Source of the DNA: an uncultured Selenomonadaceae bacterium
GTDB taxonomy: Bacteria; Bacillota; Negativicutes; Selenomonadales; Selenomonadaceae
Direction of reading: 5' to 3'
NCBI GenBank assembly: GCA_905233135.1
Contig: CAJOCQ010000015.1
Span: 1-64,000 of the forward strand
Length of the DNA: 64,000 nucleotides
Below the pieces are notes generated by a model. It saw nothing but the letters and a program-made list of their open reading frames with translations. It ran no database searches and was not told the origin of the DNA. Positions 43,201-52,265 of the stretch are shown here, piece by piece. Made by a program: the position numbers and the translations under genes. Position 1 is the stretch's first letter. Every line of letters begins with the position of its first letter.

Positions 43201-44272
43201 CGCCTTCGGAATATTCAATAAGAGTGCCTGTATTTTCTTTGGAAATTTCTATGTAGTTAGTGCCTTCGCCTGTTTTAATCGTTACATTTTTACCGCTTGT
43301 AACTATGCTGTCGTAGGCGTCGGCGCAATTTATCAAAACAGAATCAGCAGTATTTGTAATTCTGTTGGTGTCTGCGCCGCAATTTATCGTTGCGCCCTTG
43401 CCGCTGTTGGTTAAAGTAAAGCCGCCTTCGCCGCCGTCAATTACAGCATTTGCGCCGCTGTTTGTTATTATACTTCTTCCCAATCCTACATTCAGTTGAA
43501 AATTTGCGCCGCTGTTTGTTATGCTGTCGTTGCCTTTGCCGCCCGAAATTGTAACATTCTTGCCGCTGTTTGAAATAGTGTCCGCGCCATCGCTGCCTGT
43601 AACAGAAATTGCGGCGTCATTGTTATTAATAGTCAGCCCTTCAGGTTGTGCATTCAATGTAACCATTTTTCCGTCAGCAGAAATTGCTTGAATGGAACTG
43701 TATCCGAAATCGTCAATTTTCAATGTGCCTTTATCAAATTCAATAATAAAGTTATTGCCGTCAATATAACTGTTTTTGACAGCCGACGCCATTTTAATTG
43801 TATCGTTTGCATTAAAGCCGCCGATTTTGTCAGAGCCGCCCGTTCCTACTTCTATAAAAAATCCCGTGCCGTCTCCTATGTCAATATAATCATTGCCTGC
43901 GCCCGTGATTATTGTTGAATTTTTTGACTCATTACGAAAGAACAAATCGTTATTGCCGTTGCTTAACAGAACATTTAAATTATCGCCGTTAACCACAATA
44001 ATATCATTACCGCCGCTGCCTTCAATCGTAACTTTGTTGCCATTGCTGCTGATAATATTAGTGCCTGCGCCGCCGTTAATATAATTTCGGTCTCCAACGA
44101 CAGTAATAATATCGTTGCCCGCGCCGCCTGTAAGGCTTGTATAATCGCTTGTTACAGAAATATTGTCGTTGCCCGCGCCGCCGTCGATTGTAAAAAAGTT
44201 GCCCGTTGCAATTATGCTGTCATCGCCGCCGCCTGTTTTATAAAGCCCGCTGTGTCCGTTTGAAAATACCAA
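40268..44272 (-). CDS. RTX-type calcium-binding repeat surface protein, C-terminal part (frameshifted)
   Basis: 1334 residues counted from a TTG at 44272 that has no ribosome site; the frame is a continuation of the reading frame that breaks at ~44330. RTX nonapeptides are dense near the N-terminus (DGGAGNDNISV, GGAGNDIIT) and twice toward the C-terminus (GAEGNDTIYGGAGADTIF, GDAGNDSLNGGAGNDTLTGG, GGAGNDTLTGGAGADTFVYG). In between are beta-sandwich-like blocks. Such repeats bind Ca2+ and fold outside the cell. The end has no type-I secretion-specific tail that I recognise. The gene follows the giant adhesin by 18 bp, so it may be co-expressed with it. See the N-terminal part at 44293. Confidence 0.8.
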   Translation of the reverse strand: MVFSNGHSGLYKTGGGDDSIIATGNFFTIDGGAGNDNISVTSDYTSLTGGAGNDIITVVGDRNYINGGAGTNIISSNGNKVTIEGSGGNDIIVVNGDNLNVLLSNGNNDLFFRNESKNSTIITGAGNDYIDIGDGTGFFIEVGTGGSDKIGGFNANDTIKMASAVKNSYIDGNNFIIEFDKGTLKIDDFGYSSIQAISADGKMVTLNAQPEGLTINNNDAAISVTGSDGADTISNSGKNVTISGGKGNDSITNSGANFQLNVGLGRSIITNSGANAVIDGGEGGFTLTNSGKGATINCGADTNRITNTADSVLINCADAYDSIVTSGKNVTIKTGEGTNYIEISKENTGTLIEYSEGDDNILMVIGMGSKDTLDLNGANYLKINNGSFWEVIVGDKRLNFLNSAEDFKINGVLDDSESYTIKENLSLTIYNVAYTAVDGDAVINLDSDGKVTGLASGKVTLNVNGSINVGVDIDATKGAQNFTAETDDSSLVITKNFPIKFSRGEFDYTGETVKAAEYSTFSTSIEGAEYNIERSIYGAAQSTYKITDTEIVIESENVTLTDILNDGDNSQSIIYEFDGKVKNNLSDNSITLTKNTTGVFHFNDYDLKVTALDSAGNKLISNMDGINFTPDSGKTNVLFNYYNQREFIGGDLKCTAGKITFGYDNKINFADDTSFEFKKDGYTLTASTVNDSKVTIQLIDNEMTFKPVETEGALNVTLKKGSRTILDNTFSIAGGSVALSPTDKSNVKKFSLTQDTEIKITKDNQIITATAQADIAAYIRRDAAGILYFQIDGENAAFDLKVAESDGTENFNGEIVLGGCVAYNDKTNEIIFVSDPSNNNGNETFIQIKDGKRTIYAQTEEQNFSANVNLSDSKITATFSNKNNNSLLFKITKDEGEEEIFNNVIAVNGSFVIDLLKMDFSLNKGTIITTSNGLSIKNSTVTASTLFSGSALNLSNYENTATNADASKLSTSIEIIGSSVANSIKSGKGADSVNGAEGNDTIYGGAGADTIFGGADNDKLFGDAGNDSLNGGAGNDTLTGGKGNDVFIYESGDDLITDYKAGEDTIRLNPSAITSSTVKGSNVILTTDSGTLTLKATKDKTITFIDEEGNATDKIFFSDTSYAPLETGLTYDAKKTAITASSKFGGYMIDLNECLSTTTKVNASAVKKALLISGNDLNNSIKGGKGADIITGGAGNDTLTGGAGADTFVYGGGNDVITDYKSGEDTIMINEEISEVGYSGKNVIFTIGDGSLTVKNAKGKKISVMNADNQTQVYSRTLDILYDNNFMTDEINISDVAEITENNYSVGKIEDSTDNEKFYGADIVVSANSSDKLI

Positions 44273-44292
44273 ATCATTGCTCGTACCGCCGT

Positions 44293-44952
44293 TTAACGTT
44301 GTACGGTCTTGATAGTCATAAAAATAATTGTTGCTTCGCCGTAATTATAAATAATGTCAGTGCCTGCGCCGCTTTGAATTGTTACTTTGTCGCCGTGATT
44401 TAAAATACTATCGTTGCCTTTGTCGCTTTTGATACTTGCATAGTTGCCGTTATTGTTAATGATATTGTCGCCCGCGCCGCCGTCTATTGAAACGTATTCG
44501 GCGTGCGAATTTATTGAATCATTGCCGCCGCCTGATTTGATAATTGTTTTATCGCCGCCGTTGTTTACAGAATCGTTGCCTTTACCGCCGTTTATTTTTA
44601 CGCCGGCTCCTTCATTATAAACGTAGTTATCGCCAATGTTGGTATTTATCGCGCTGTAGTCGCCGTAATTTTCCACTTCATCATAGCCTGTGCCCGTAAT
44701 AATGGATGACTCTTTGCCGTAGTTTAAAAATTTATCGTTGCCTGCGCCGCCGTCTATCAGAACTTTTGCGAAGTTATTGCGGACATAATCGTCGCCGTAA
44801 GAAAGATAAATCTTGCTGTTTGCGCCGTAATTTTCTACGTTATCGTTGCCGAATTCTGCTTTTACAGTGACTTTTTCGCCCTTGTTTACAATCTTGTCTG
44901 CATACGGCGAACCAACTAACAACGTGGAGTTTGTGCCGTTACTTATGTTCAT
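44293..44952 (-). CDS. RTX-type repeat surface protein, N-terminal part (frameshifted)
   Basis: 219 residues, ATG behind GGGGGG. Repeats like VDNGGDKTIIKSG, DGGAGDNIINNNGNY, SDKGNDSILNHGD, which are RTX-type. The frame ends with a run of non-repeat residues (IIFMTIKTVQR). One base short of this point the other frame reads NNYFYDYQDRTTLNGG and goes straight on into the C-terminal part (40268). Total length 4685 bp is one base short of a multiple of 3. So gene span 40268-44952 would encode ~1561 residues if one base is restored. No signal peptide is visible, so export could be by a non-Sec route. Confidence 0.75.
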   Translation of the reverse strand: MNISNGTNSTLLVGSPYADKIVNKGEKVTVKAEFGNDNVENYGANSKIYLSYGDDYVRNNFAKVLIDGGAGNDKFLNYGKESSIITGTGYDEVENYGDYSAINTNIGDNYVYNEGAGVKINGGKGNDSVNNGGDKTIIKSGGGNDSINSHAEYVSIDGGAGDNIINNNGNYASIKSDKGNDSILNHGDKVTIQSGAGTDIIYNYGEATIIFMTIKTVQR

Positions 44953-44970
44953 TTCAATAATCCCCCCTTA

Positions 44971-47900
44971 TTATAAATTTTTTGTTTTTTTGGGTCTTCC
45001 AAATAGGTCTCTTAATTCGTCTTCGAATTTTGTTGATGGTTTGAGTATTTCGTCTAGTATCGATTTTAGTTCAGATGTAGAAGTAGAAGTAGAAGTAGAA
45101 GTTGGAGTTGGAGTTGAAGTTTTTGCGTTAAAATGTTCAAAAACGTTGTTCGGTGAGAAAAAGGAATGTACTTTTCTTAAGAACGAGAGATTTGAGATGT
45201 CCCTGATGTATATTTTGTTTTTCAGTTCTTCAGCGGTTATTGCATTAAAATATACGTTAGATAAGGAAGCACTATTTCCGGATTGATATGTAAGGTATGC
45301 ACCGTTAGCCAATATACTTGGAGTATTGTTGTTGCTGTCACCGAATGAATAAGCAGTAACATTAATTTCATTATCTTGACCTGCGCTTATGTAACTGTTG
45401 TCATCAGCTCTATAAAAGTTTATGTACGATCCATTTAATGTCAAATTGCCGCCGGCTATAGCATTTCTTATATAAATCTTTTTATCCTTCTTTGGAAAAA
45501 GCTGTACATCACATTCTATATTCAAAGACAAATTTCCGCCGCTCATTGCGTCAAGATAGCCGTTATTAGTAATATCAGCAGTTAAACTGATATCACCGTT
45601 ACCTCCGCGCAATATTAAGTTTTTGGCACCTATCGAATTTGTGATGTTTATTCCTGCCGCCGCAATCAATATTGAATTGCCTATACCATTGTCGGATTTA
45701 ATGTTAAAAGCTGTTTTGTTGTCAGCCGCCGCCAAATTAATATAGTTGTAAGGGGAGCCTGTCAAATACAAATTCCAATCGCTTGTATTGTCTTTGAGCG
45801 TAAGACCGATAGGATAATGTGGCGTGTATGTAACAGAATTACTTCCCCAAACTAAATCACCAACGCGCGCATTTGCCAACAATTTCAAATTCTCTGTTTT
45901 CTTCAAGTCGTTTTTACTTATTGTTATTGCCGTGCCTGTACTGCCGATATTGCCGCCGATATCAAGTATAGCTTGTTTTGCTATGATATTTGCTGTAGGC
46001 GCAAAATCAATGGTGTTGGGGGATTTGGAGAAAACATTTCCGTTCAACGCATTTACCAAATCTGTCTGATTCCAAGTATTTAAAATACCCGTGTTTTTCC
46101 AGTTTGCAATCTGCTTTTCAGTGATTGTATTATTGCGCTCTGTTACCGCGCTGACAATGCTACCTGGTACTTTTATTGCTACATTACCCGTTTTACTTTC
46201 AATCGTACCAATCGGCAAAACGCTGGAATCGTATGACTCGTAAAGATAGTATATATCTATATCATTAGCCGCCTTTATATTCAAGGCTTTGCTTATGTTG
46301 AAGTTATCCAAATAAAAATCAACTTTGCCTTTTGTGCTGTTCAAATTCAAGGTTTCATAATTGCCGTAATCCGTACCTGTTATATCGCCTGTTGTATTTA
46401 ACGTTATATTCCCGCCATCGACTTGTTCAATAGTAAAATCAACTGCACCGCTTGCATTTATTGTCGTGTTTTTATTTTTTGAATAGGTGCTTAATGAACC
46501 GGTACCTATAGGATTATAATTAACATTTATATCGCCGCCGTTTGAAGAATCCAAGTTCGCCAAAGTTAAACCCTTTGAAGTAACTGTTGTATCGTTTATA
46601 CCGCCGCTACTATTCAAATCTACAATGCTGCTGCCTTGGACAAATTTAATATCAATGGGGTTGTCAGCTTTCATTGAATATGTTGAATTAACAGTGCCGT
46701 TTTCTTCTTCATTCCAAGTAATTTTTACGCCGACATCAAAATAAGGAAATGACGATGTGCTTTCAAAAAGTACGTCAGTATCTGGGTCTGAGCGCGATGT
46801 ATTGTCAACTTTTCTTGAACTGTTTATAGTAAGATAGGGTGTACTACTTCCATTTGCTATAAAAATTCCGTTTTTCTTGATTGCGTCTCCTGTGCTATAG
46901 GCACTATAGCTGGTAGGTATGAATATACTGGAGCTCTTGCCGTAGAACGATTTTATAAAGCTGTCAGCTAAATTATCGAAATCTAAATTAACCAGATCCC
47001 AAATAGTACCGCCTATCGCTTTTATAATTTCTGATGAACCGATCCTTAATGAATGAAATGTATCCAATTTGTATTTTCCGCCGCCAGTCCATCTGTAATT
47101 AAGATTTTTCAGCGGCGTATATGTGCCGTTAGAGCTGAAAGTTGAGGTTTTATTATTTTGATTTTTGTCAATGATTGTAACAAGCCCTTTGTTATATAGA
47201 CTTTCAATATTGTTTATTTTCAAATTATGGTTGGTTGTATTCGTTACATTTACGTTTGCCGCGCCGTTTGAAACAATAATTTTGCCGCCTCCGGTAGAAA
47301 TAATATTGCCTTTCAGCGTGACGTTGCCGCCGTTGCTGTAAATGTCATTTGCCAAAATATTTCCCGTACGGGGGTTATAGTACAATTCAATTTGTTTATC
47401 GTAGTAGCCGTCTGAATTTTTTACAACGCCGTTAATTGCATTTATGTCATTGACATTTGCTTTATTATAATTTGCCGTAACAAGATAATCTGAATTCCCC
47501 AAAACATCTTCGTCGGTTAAAAGAATGTAGGTTAATTTATTTACTTTGTTTGCGTCAACTTCGGCGGTGTAATTGGTAAAGCCGCTTTGAATCAAGCCAT
47601 TAACGTTAATATCTTTTGCGCTGATTAAAATATCTCCGCCTGCAATTATCTTTCCGCCTTCCATTTTACTGTTTACTTGATCAACGTATGCATCTACCCA
47701 ACTGGATTGATCGGTTGCGCCAATGTATTTCTTCATAAGCGCACTTTGTCCATATAATGACAAAGTATTGAAAAGCCAATTTCCGAAATCTCTGGAATTG
47801 TTGAAAGTTAAATTGGTATTACCGCGCCCTGCCTCCAAAGAAACTCTCTTTTGAACGTAAGCGGCAATATCTTTATCGCCAAAAGTGAAATAGGTTATGG

Positions 47901-50900
47901 GGTCGCTCAAATTCACCAACGCCTGTTCATTAATCATAGTGAAAGAGCCGTTCGGTGCGCTCATACTTACGGACTGCGCATTTATCGTACCGTACGAATT
48001 AATAGAGCCGGTGTTTGTTGAAATTTTAACGTTGCCTGCGGGGTTGTCGATTACGCCGCCAATTTTAATATCGCCCGAATTATTATTTGCGCGCGCACTT
48101 TTGTTTTCAATGTTAATGACGGGGATAACGTCGCTAAGTTCGCTTGTAACTTTCAAATTGTTATCAGATTTTGCCAGTGCGCCATTGAAACTTACAACGC
48201 CGCCGAGATTTCCAAAAGTAATGGGGTTGCTGACTTCTATTGCGCCGCCTGTATTTCTTACGATATTTATATTACTGCCGCGATGCGCTGTAATGGAGCC
48301 GCTGCCTGTCATTTTGTCGCCGTATAATTTAATATCTGCGCCGCTTACTCTCATTTCCGGCAAAACTGCAACGTTGTTTTCGGTTCTGTATTCTACAGGC
48401 TTATTATTCTTCAAAAAGCCTTCGCCGCTCATTTTGCTGATTAAGCTTGAGCGTTCGTTGTCAAGTGCTTTATATTGTTCGCTGTCGCTCGGATAATCAT
48501 TCATTGCGTTTGTTACTTCCTGCCATCTTGTGTAGTAAGGATTTTTGGTAGAAGTATTGTTGAAAGTAACTTTGCCGTCGAACCAATCCGAGCCGTCGGT
48601 TATCTTGTAATTGTTGCCGGTTATCGTAATACCAATTTTATTATGCGTGCCCGCCTCAATATTACCGTTGACATTTATAACATTGTTTGTAGTCATTGCG
48701 GAAATTTTTTCGGTGCCGTCATTAGTGGTGACTGAATTTTCTCCGTCTCCGTCGTACGTTGAAAAATATCTTACGGATTTAACTAACTCTGTAACAGTGC
48801 CCGCGCCGTCAAGAACAATTTCTTCATCTGCAACAAAGTTTGCTTTTGAGCCGACATTTATTGCGTTATTTTGATTTAAAGTAAGTGACATATTCGCCGC
48901 ATTTTCCAACGGTATTACAGAATAATTAAATACGTCGCTTTGTAAATTTAATTCAAGATTATCTGCAGTTTTGCTTGTCAAATTAATTGTTTTTGCTCTA
49001 AGGTTGGAACTGTCGCCGACTGTAACATTATCCGCGCGATTAATTGTGTTATAGGCGTGCGTTTCAACTGCGCCAACCGCGCCTTTATGGTCAGCTATTG
49101 TAGAAAGATCTGCTTCGCCGCTTTCGCCCGCCTTCAAATAAATATTGTCAGCATTTATTGTAGTCTTGCCGCTTGTAACAGAATTATTAAAGCCAAAACC
49201 GTTTACACTGTTTGCAACAGTTAAAGAGCCAAAATCATAAGCTTTAAGCAAGTTGGAACTTTTAACATTTAATACGGAGGCAGATTGAGCATTAAAATCT
49301 TTATCCGTCTTGTAAGTTGTATTGTTGCCGAGATTGAGGCTCGCGGTATAATTGCCGCCGTCTGTAACGTCAGCCGCGTTGCCGCGAAGTGCGCCCGCGC
49401 CTACGCCAATAAGTTCGCTTTTGGAATTAATATTATTTACCGAGTTGAAATTCAAATTATTGGGCGTGGAAATATCTGAACTGTCAGCAATCTCAAGTTT
49501 TGTTGAAGTTGTATCGTTATGTTTTAAAGTTGCGCCCGAATAGCCGACCGCGCTTGCGGAGGTTGCGTCAACTTTGCGCCTTTCGTTTTCGTTAGTTGTT
49601 GCCGTAAGGTTAATATTTGTTGCAGTGAAGTCGCCGTTTACTGAAACAGTTGTAGTATTTCCGCCTCTATCTTCAAGGTAAGCCGCTTCGGGGCTGATAT
49701 CCAATACGCCGCCCGTGCCGCTTATTACGTCAATACTTGTATTGGTGTTAGTGTTAGCAGTTGCATTTACCGTGTTAAAGTTTTTATTGTCGCCGCTGTT
49801 GACTAATATAACGTCGTTTGTAGCAGTGCGCACGCTTTCAAGTTTGCTCGTACCGCTTGCAAGAACACCGCCTGAATCTCCCGTAACTTCTGCATTTTGG
49901 TTAATGTTGTTGTTGGAAGTAACATTGATATTTGAATTTGCAGTCGTGAATTTTATACCGTTCAACTTTGCGCCCGCCGTTGCATTGTCTGTAACAGTGC
50001 TTGTATTGACGCCGACAGCCGCCGCGCCAACGCTCAATGCAAAGACTTTCAAATTTTGTACGCCGTTCATATTTGCAGTAACATTATTATTTGTCGCCGC
50101 AAATGTTGCGCCCTTTGAAACGTTAATTACTGAAGTACCTGATTGTTTGTTTGCAACTGTTGTAAAATTCCCGCTTACAAGTGCGACTGAAGAGGCGTCA
50201 ACATCGGTTGAAGTTTGCTGATTATTTGTAGCGTTAAGGTTTATGGTATTTGCATTTAATGTTGCAGTGCTGTCAATATTTAAATTAACGTTGTCGTTGG
50301 CGTCAATATCAGCAACGAGTGCGGCACCGCTGAAACCTAATGCCGCCGATAATGCCGTTGAATCAAGTTTAAGAGTATCTTTGCCTGATTCGCCGCGCAC
50401 TGCATTTATATTTACATTATTGCCTTTGATACTGCCGCCTTTTATGTCAATACTATTTGTTGCATTTGAAGTAACTTCGCCGATAACCGCGCCGCCGCTG
50501 AATCCTGACGAAAATTCAAAACTCTTTGCTTTAAGTTCGGTCTGCGTTGTATCTTTTGTATTAATTGTAACGTCGCCGTTTTTACTTTCGATTGTAGCTT
50601 TGTTCAAAGTAACGGAATTATTTCCTTTGGTTGTCAAATCGCCGTAACCTACGCCTATTGCGCCGCCAAGTCCCGTAATGCACGCAGTTGCCAAACCGAG
50701 TTTATTTTGCCCGCTTGTTATAGTGTTAATGTCAATATTTTTTGTAGCGGTCAAAGTTGAATTGTTAATATTGGTGTCAGTGTTATATTTGAAATTCATA
50801 ATGCCGATGCTGCCGGCAGCACTTGCACCAATACCTGTACCTGACGCCGCTACGCCGTCTTGTTTAAAGTTGCTTACACCGTTCGCAGTTACTTTAAGAG

Positions 50901-52242
50901 TATTAGCCGCGTTAAGCGTGGAATTTTTAACAGTGTTTGTAACTCCGCCGTTTGCAGAACCGTTGCCTGCAGTTGCCGCATCTGTATTCACTTTTAAGCC
51001 AAGTTTTTTAACGGTTGACTTGTTTAATTTTTCGTCGTCTGAATCCTTTGAATCCTTGCCTTTAACTATTGTCAAATTTCCTGTTACGGCGTCATTAGCT
51101 TTATTAATTGAATCATTGGGATTAACTTTAGTACCGTCATTGCCGTTGTTGGCTGAAGATTGATATTTGTCAGCAATTTTTTCGCCAACATTGGTAATCA
51201 TTACACCGACTTGAACGCCCGCGCCAATTCCCGCAATACTTGCACCGACGCCGAGTTGATTTATAGTTCTTGCGTCTTTTGCGTCAACTGAAATATCTTT
51301 TGCATTCAAAGTAGATGATGAAAGATTTGTTGAAACTTTAGTATCTAAAGTATTAATTTCAACGCCCGCGCCGACTGCGCCGCCGATTCCTGCACCGCTT
51401 CCGTTGCCTGCGGTATTATCAATATTTGTAGTATTATCTGCAGTAACTGTAATGCTTGAATTTTCGGCTTTACCGAGCGTTGAGTTGTTGACAGTAGTTT
51501 TAACGGTATTTTCAATATTTCCGATTTCAACTAAACCTTCGACGCCCGCGCCGACGCCCGCAACTGCAACTGCGTAAGCTTGGTCAGTGAGATTAAGTTT
51601 ATTTTTCGCCGTAATATTTGAATTATTCGCCGTCAAGTTGAGACCGTCTACATTTGCCGAAGTTGTATCAGTTTCATTGAGAATAACGACAGTTGCACCT
51701 ACGCCCGCGCCTTCGCCTGCTACTCCTACCATTGCGCCGACGGTGTTAATATTCGTCAAATGATTTGCATTGACGTCAAAATTATTGTCTACATTTCCTT
51801 TAAGTGAAGAGGCATTCGCGGAAGTAGTACCCTTCAAATTATAAACGCCCGTTGAATTACTGACAGCCGCGCCCGTTGCAGTAATGCTGCCGCTTACTGC
51901 CAAAGAGGATATACCTTGTTTTGAATTTGCGTCAACGTTGATGTTATTTGCGTTAATTGAATCGTTGGAGTTTGCAACAAAATCAGCATTTACATTGCGC
52001 GTAACAGTTTGAATATCGATAGCCGCGCCGACTGCCACGCCTGTTCCCCCAATTTCGATATTGCCGACCATTGCTTCAGAATTGGTGTAATCGTGCGCAA
52101 CAACGTTTACATTACCGTTACCTTTAAGAGTAGAATTATTAAGTTTTGAAGTTGTTGCACCGCCGATATTTTGTACATTGACAGTACCTCCGGCACTTAC
52201 GCCCGTACCTGCCCCGCCGCCGCAAATTTGGAAACTCTTCAA
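44971..52242 (-). CDS. Giant TpsA-type adhesin, C-terminal two thirds (separated by frameshift)
   Basis: 2423 residues from an unconvincing TTG at 52242; the frame is actually open upstream to ~52472 (NISVNDIQNTTNASVTGGTI...), where it joins the N-terminal part. The bulk is beta-helix made of ~20-residue strands of type Gly/Asn/Ser/Thr, as in filamentous haemagglutinins (GIGASAAGSIGIMNFKYNTD, SLSTYSKNKNTTINASGAVD). Toward the end a polar tail holds a Thr-Ser/Thr-Pro repeat (hexanucleotide run at 45076-45120) and KSILDEILKPSTKFEDELRD. No membrane-anchor motif is seen. Part of the frameshifted 13.7-kb gene 44971-58658 with TPS transporter encoded at 59195. Confidence 0.85.
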   Translation of the reverse strand: MKSFQICGGGAGTGVSAGGTVNVQNIGGATTSKLNNSTLKGNGNVNVVAHDYTNSEAMVGNIEIGGTGVAVGAAIDIQTVTRNVNADFVANSNDSINANNINVDANSKQGISSLAVSGSITATGAAVSNSTGVYNLKGTTSANASSLKGNVDNNFDVNANHLTNINTVGAMVGVAGEGAGVGATVVILNETDTTSANVDGLNLTANNSNITAKNKLNLTDQAYAVAVAGVGAGVEGLVEIGNIENTVKTTVNNSTLGKAENSSITVTADNTTNIDNTAGNGSGAGIGGAVGAGVEINTLDTKVSTNLSSSTLNAKDISVDAKDARTINQLGVGASIAGIGAGVQVGVMITNVGEKIADKYQSSANNGNDGTKVNPNDSINKANDAVTGNLTIVKGKDSKDSDDEKLNKSTVKKLGLKVNTDAATAGNGSANGGVTNTVKNSTLNAANTLKVTANGVSNFKQDGVAASGTGIGASAAGSIGIMNFKYNTDTNINNSTLTATKNIDINTITSGQNKLGLATACITGLGGAIGVGYGDLTTKGNNSVTLNKATIESKNGDVTINTKDTTQTELKAKSFEFSSGFSGGAVIGEVTSNATNSIDIKGGSIKGNNVNINAVRGESGKDTLKLDSTALSAALGFSGAALVADIDANDNVNLNIDSTATLNANTINLNATNNQQTSTDVDASSVALVSGNFTTVANKQSGTSVINVSKGATFAATNNNVTANMNGVQNLKVFALSVGAAAVGVNTSTVTDNATAGAKLNGIKFTTANSNINVTSNNNINQNAEVTGDSGGVLASGTSKLESVRTATNDVILVNSGDNKNFNTVNATANTNTNTSIDVISGTGGVLDISPEAAYLEDRGGNTTTVSVNGDFTATNINLTATTNENERRKVDATSASAVGYSGATLKHNDTTSTKLEIADSSDISTPNNLNFNSVNNINSKSELIGVGAGALRGNAADVTDGGNYTASLNLGNNTTYKTDKDFNAQSASVLNVKSSNLLKAYDFGSLTVANSVNGFGFNNSVTSGKTTINADNIYLKAGESGEADLSTIADHKGAVGAVETHAYNTINRADNVTVGDSSNLRAKTINLTSKTADNLELNLQSDVFNYSVIPLENAANMSLTLNQNNAINVGSKANFVADEEIVLDGAGTVTELVKSVRYFSTYDGDGENSVTTNDGTEKISAMTTNNVINVNGNIEAGTHNKIGITITGNNYKITDGSDWFDGKVTFNNTSTKNPYYTRWQEVTNAMNDYPSDSEQYKALDNERSSLISKMSGEGFLKNNKPVEYRTENNVAVLPEMRVSGADIKLYGDKMTGSGSITAHRGSNINIVRNTGGAIEVSNPITFGNLGGVVSFNGALAKSDNNLKVTSELSDVIPVINIENKSARANNNSGDIKIGGVIDNPAGNVKISTNTGSINSYGTINAQSVSMSAPNGSFTMINEQALVNLSDPITYFTFGDKDIAAYVQKRVSLEAGRGNTNLTFNNSRDFGNWLFNTLSLYGQSALMKKYIGATDQSSWVDAYVDQVNSKMEGGKIIAGGDILISAKDINVNGLIQSGFTNYTAEVDANKVNKLTYILLTDEDVLGNSDYLVTANYNKANVNDINAINGVVKNSDGYYDKQIELYYNPRTGNILANDIYSNGGNVTLKGNIISTGGGKIIVSNGAANVNVTNTTNHNLKINNIESLYNKGLVTIIDKNQNNKTSTFSSNGTYTPLKNLNYRWTGGGKYKLDTFHSLRIGSSEIIKAIGGTIWDLVNLDFDNLADSFIKSFYGKSSSIFIPTSYSAYSTGDAIKKNGIFIANGSSTPYLTINSSRKVDNTSRSDPDTDVLFESTSSFPYFDVGVKITWNEEENGTVNSTYSMKADNPIDIKFVQGSSIVDLNSSGGINDTTVTSKGLTLANLDSSNGGDINVNYNPIGTGSLSTYSKNKNTTINASGAVDFTIEQVDGGNITLNTTGDITGTDYGNYETLNLNSTKGKVDFYLDNFNISKALNIKAANDIDIYYLYESYDSSVLPIGTIESKTGNVAIKVPGSIVSAVTERNNTITEKQIANWKNTGILNTWNQTDLVNALNGNVFSKSPNTIDFAPTANIIAKQAILDIGGNIGSTGTAITISKNDLKKTENLKLLANARVGDLVWGSNSVTYTPHYPIGLTLKDNTSDWNLYLTGSPYNYINLAAADNKTAFNIKSDNGIGNSILIAAAGINITNSIGAKNLILRGGNGDISLTADITNNGYLDAMSGGNLSLNIECDVQLFPKKDKKIYIRNAIAGGNLTLNGSYINFYRADDNSYISAGQDNEINVTAYSFGDSNNNTPSILANGAYLTYQSGNSASLSNVYFNAITAEELKNKIYIRDISNLSFLRKVHSFFSPNNVFEHFNAKTSTPTPTSTSTSTSTSELKSILDEILKPSTKFEDELRDLFGRPKKTKNL
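45076..45120 (-). repeat. Hexanucleotide run encoding Thr-Ser/Thr-Pro
   Basis: Minus-strand ACTTCT/ACTCCA units, about eight in a row, in frame, near the C-terminus of the adhesin. In-frame hexamer slippage would change tail length without breaking the gene. Likely a surface-stalk-type linker. Confidence 0.7.
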
Positions 52243-52265
52243 AGTATTCGTGCTTACCGCGTCAA

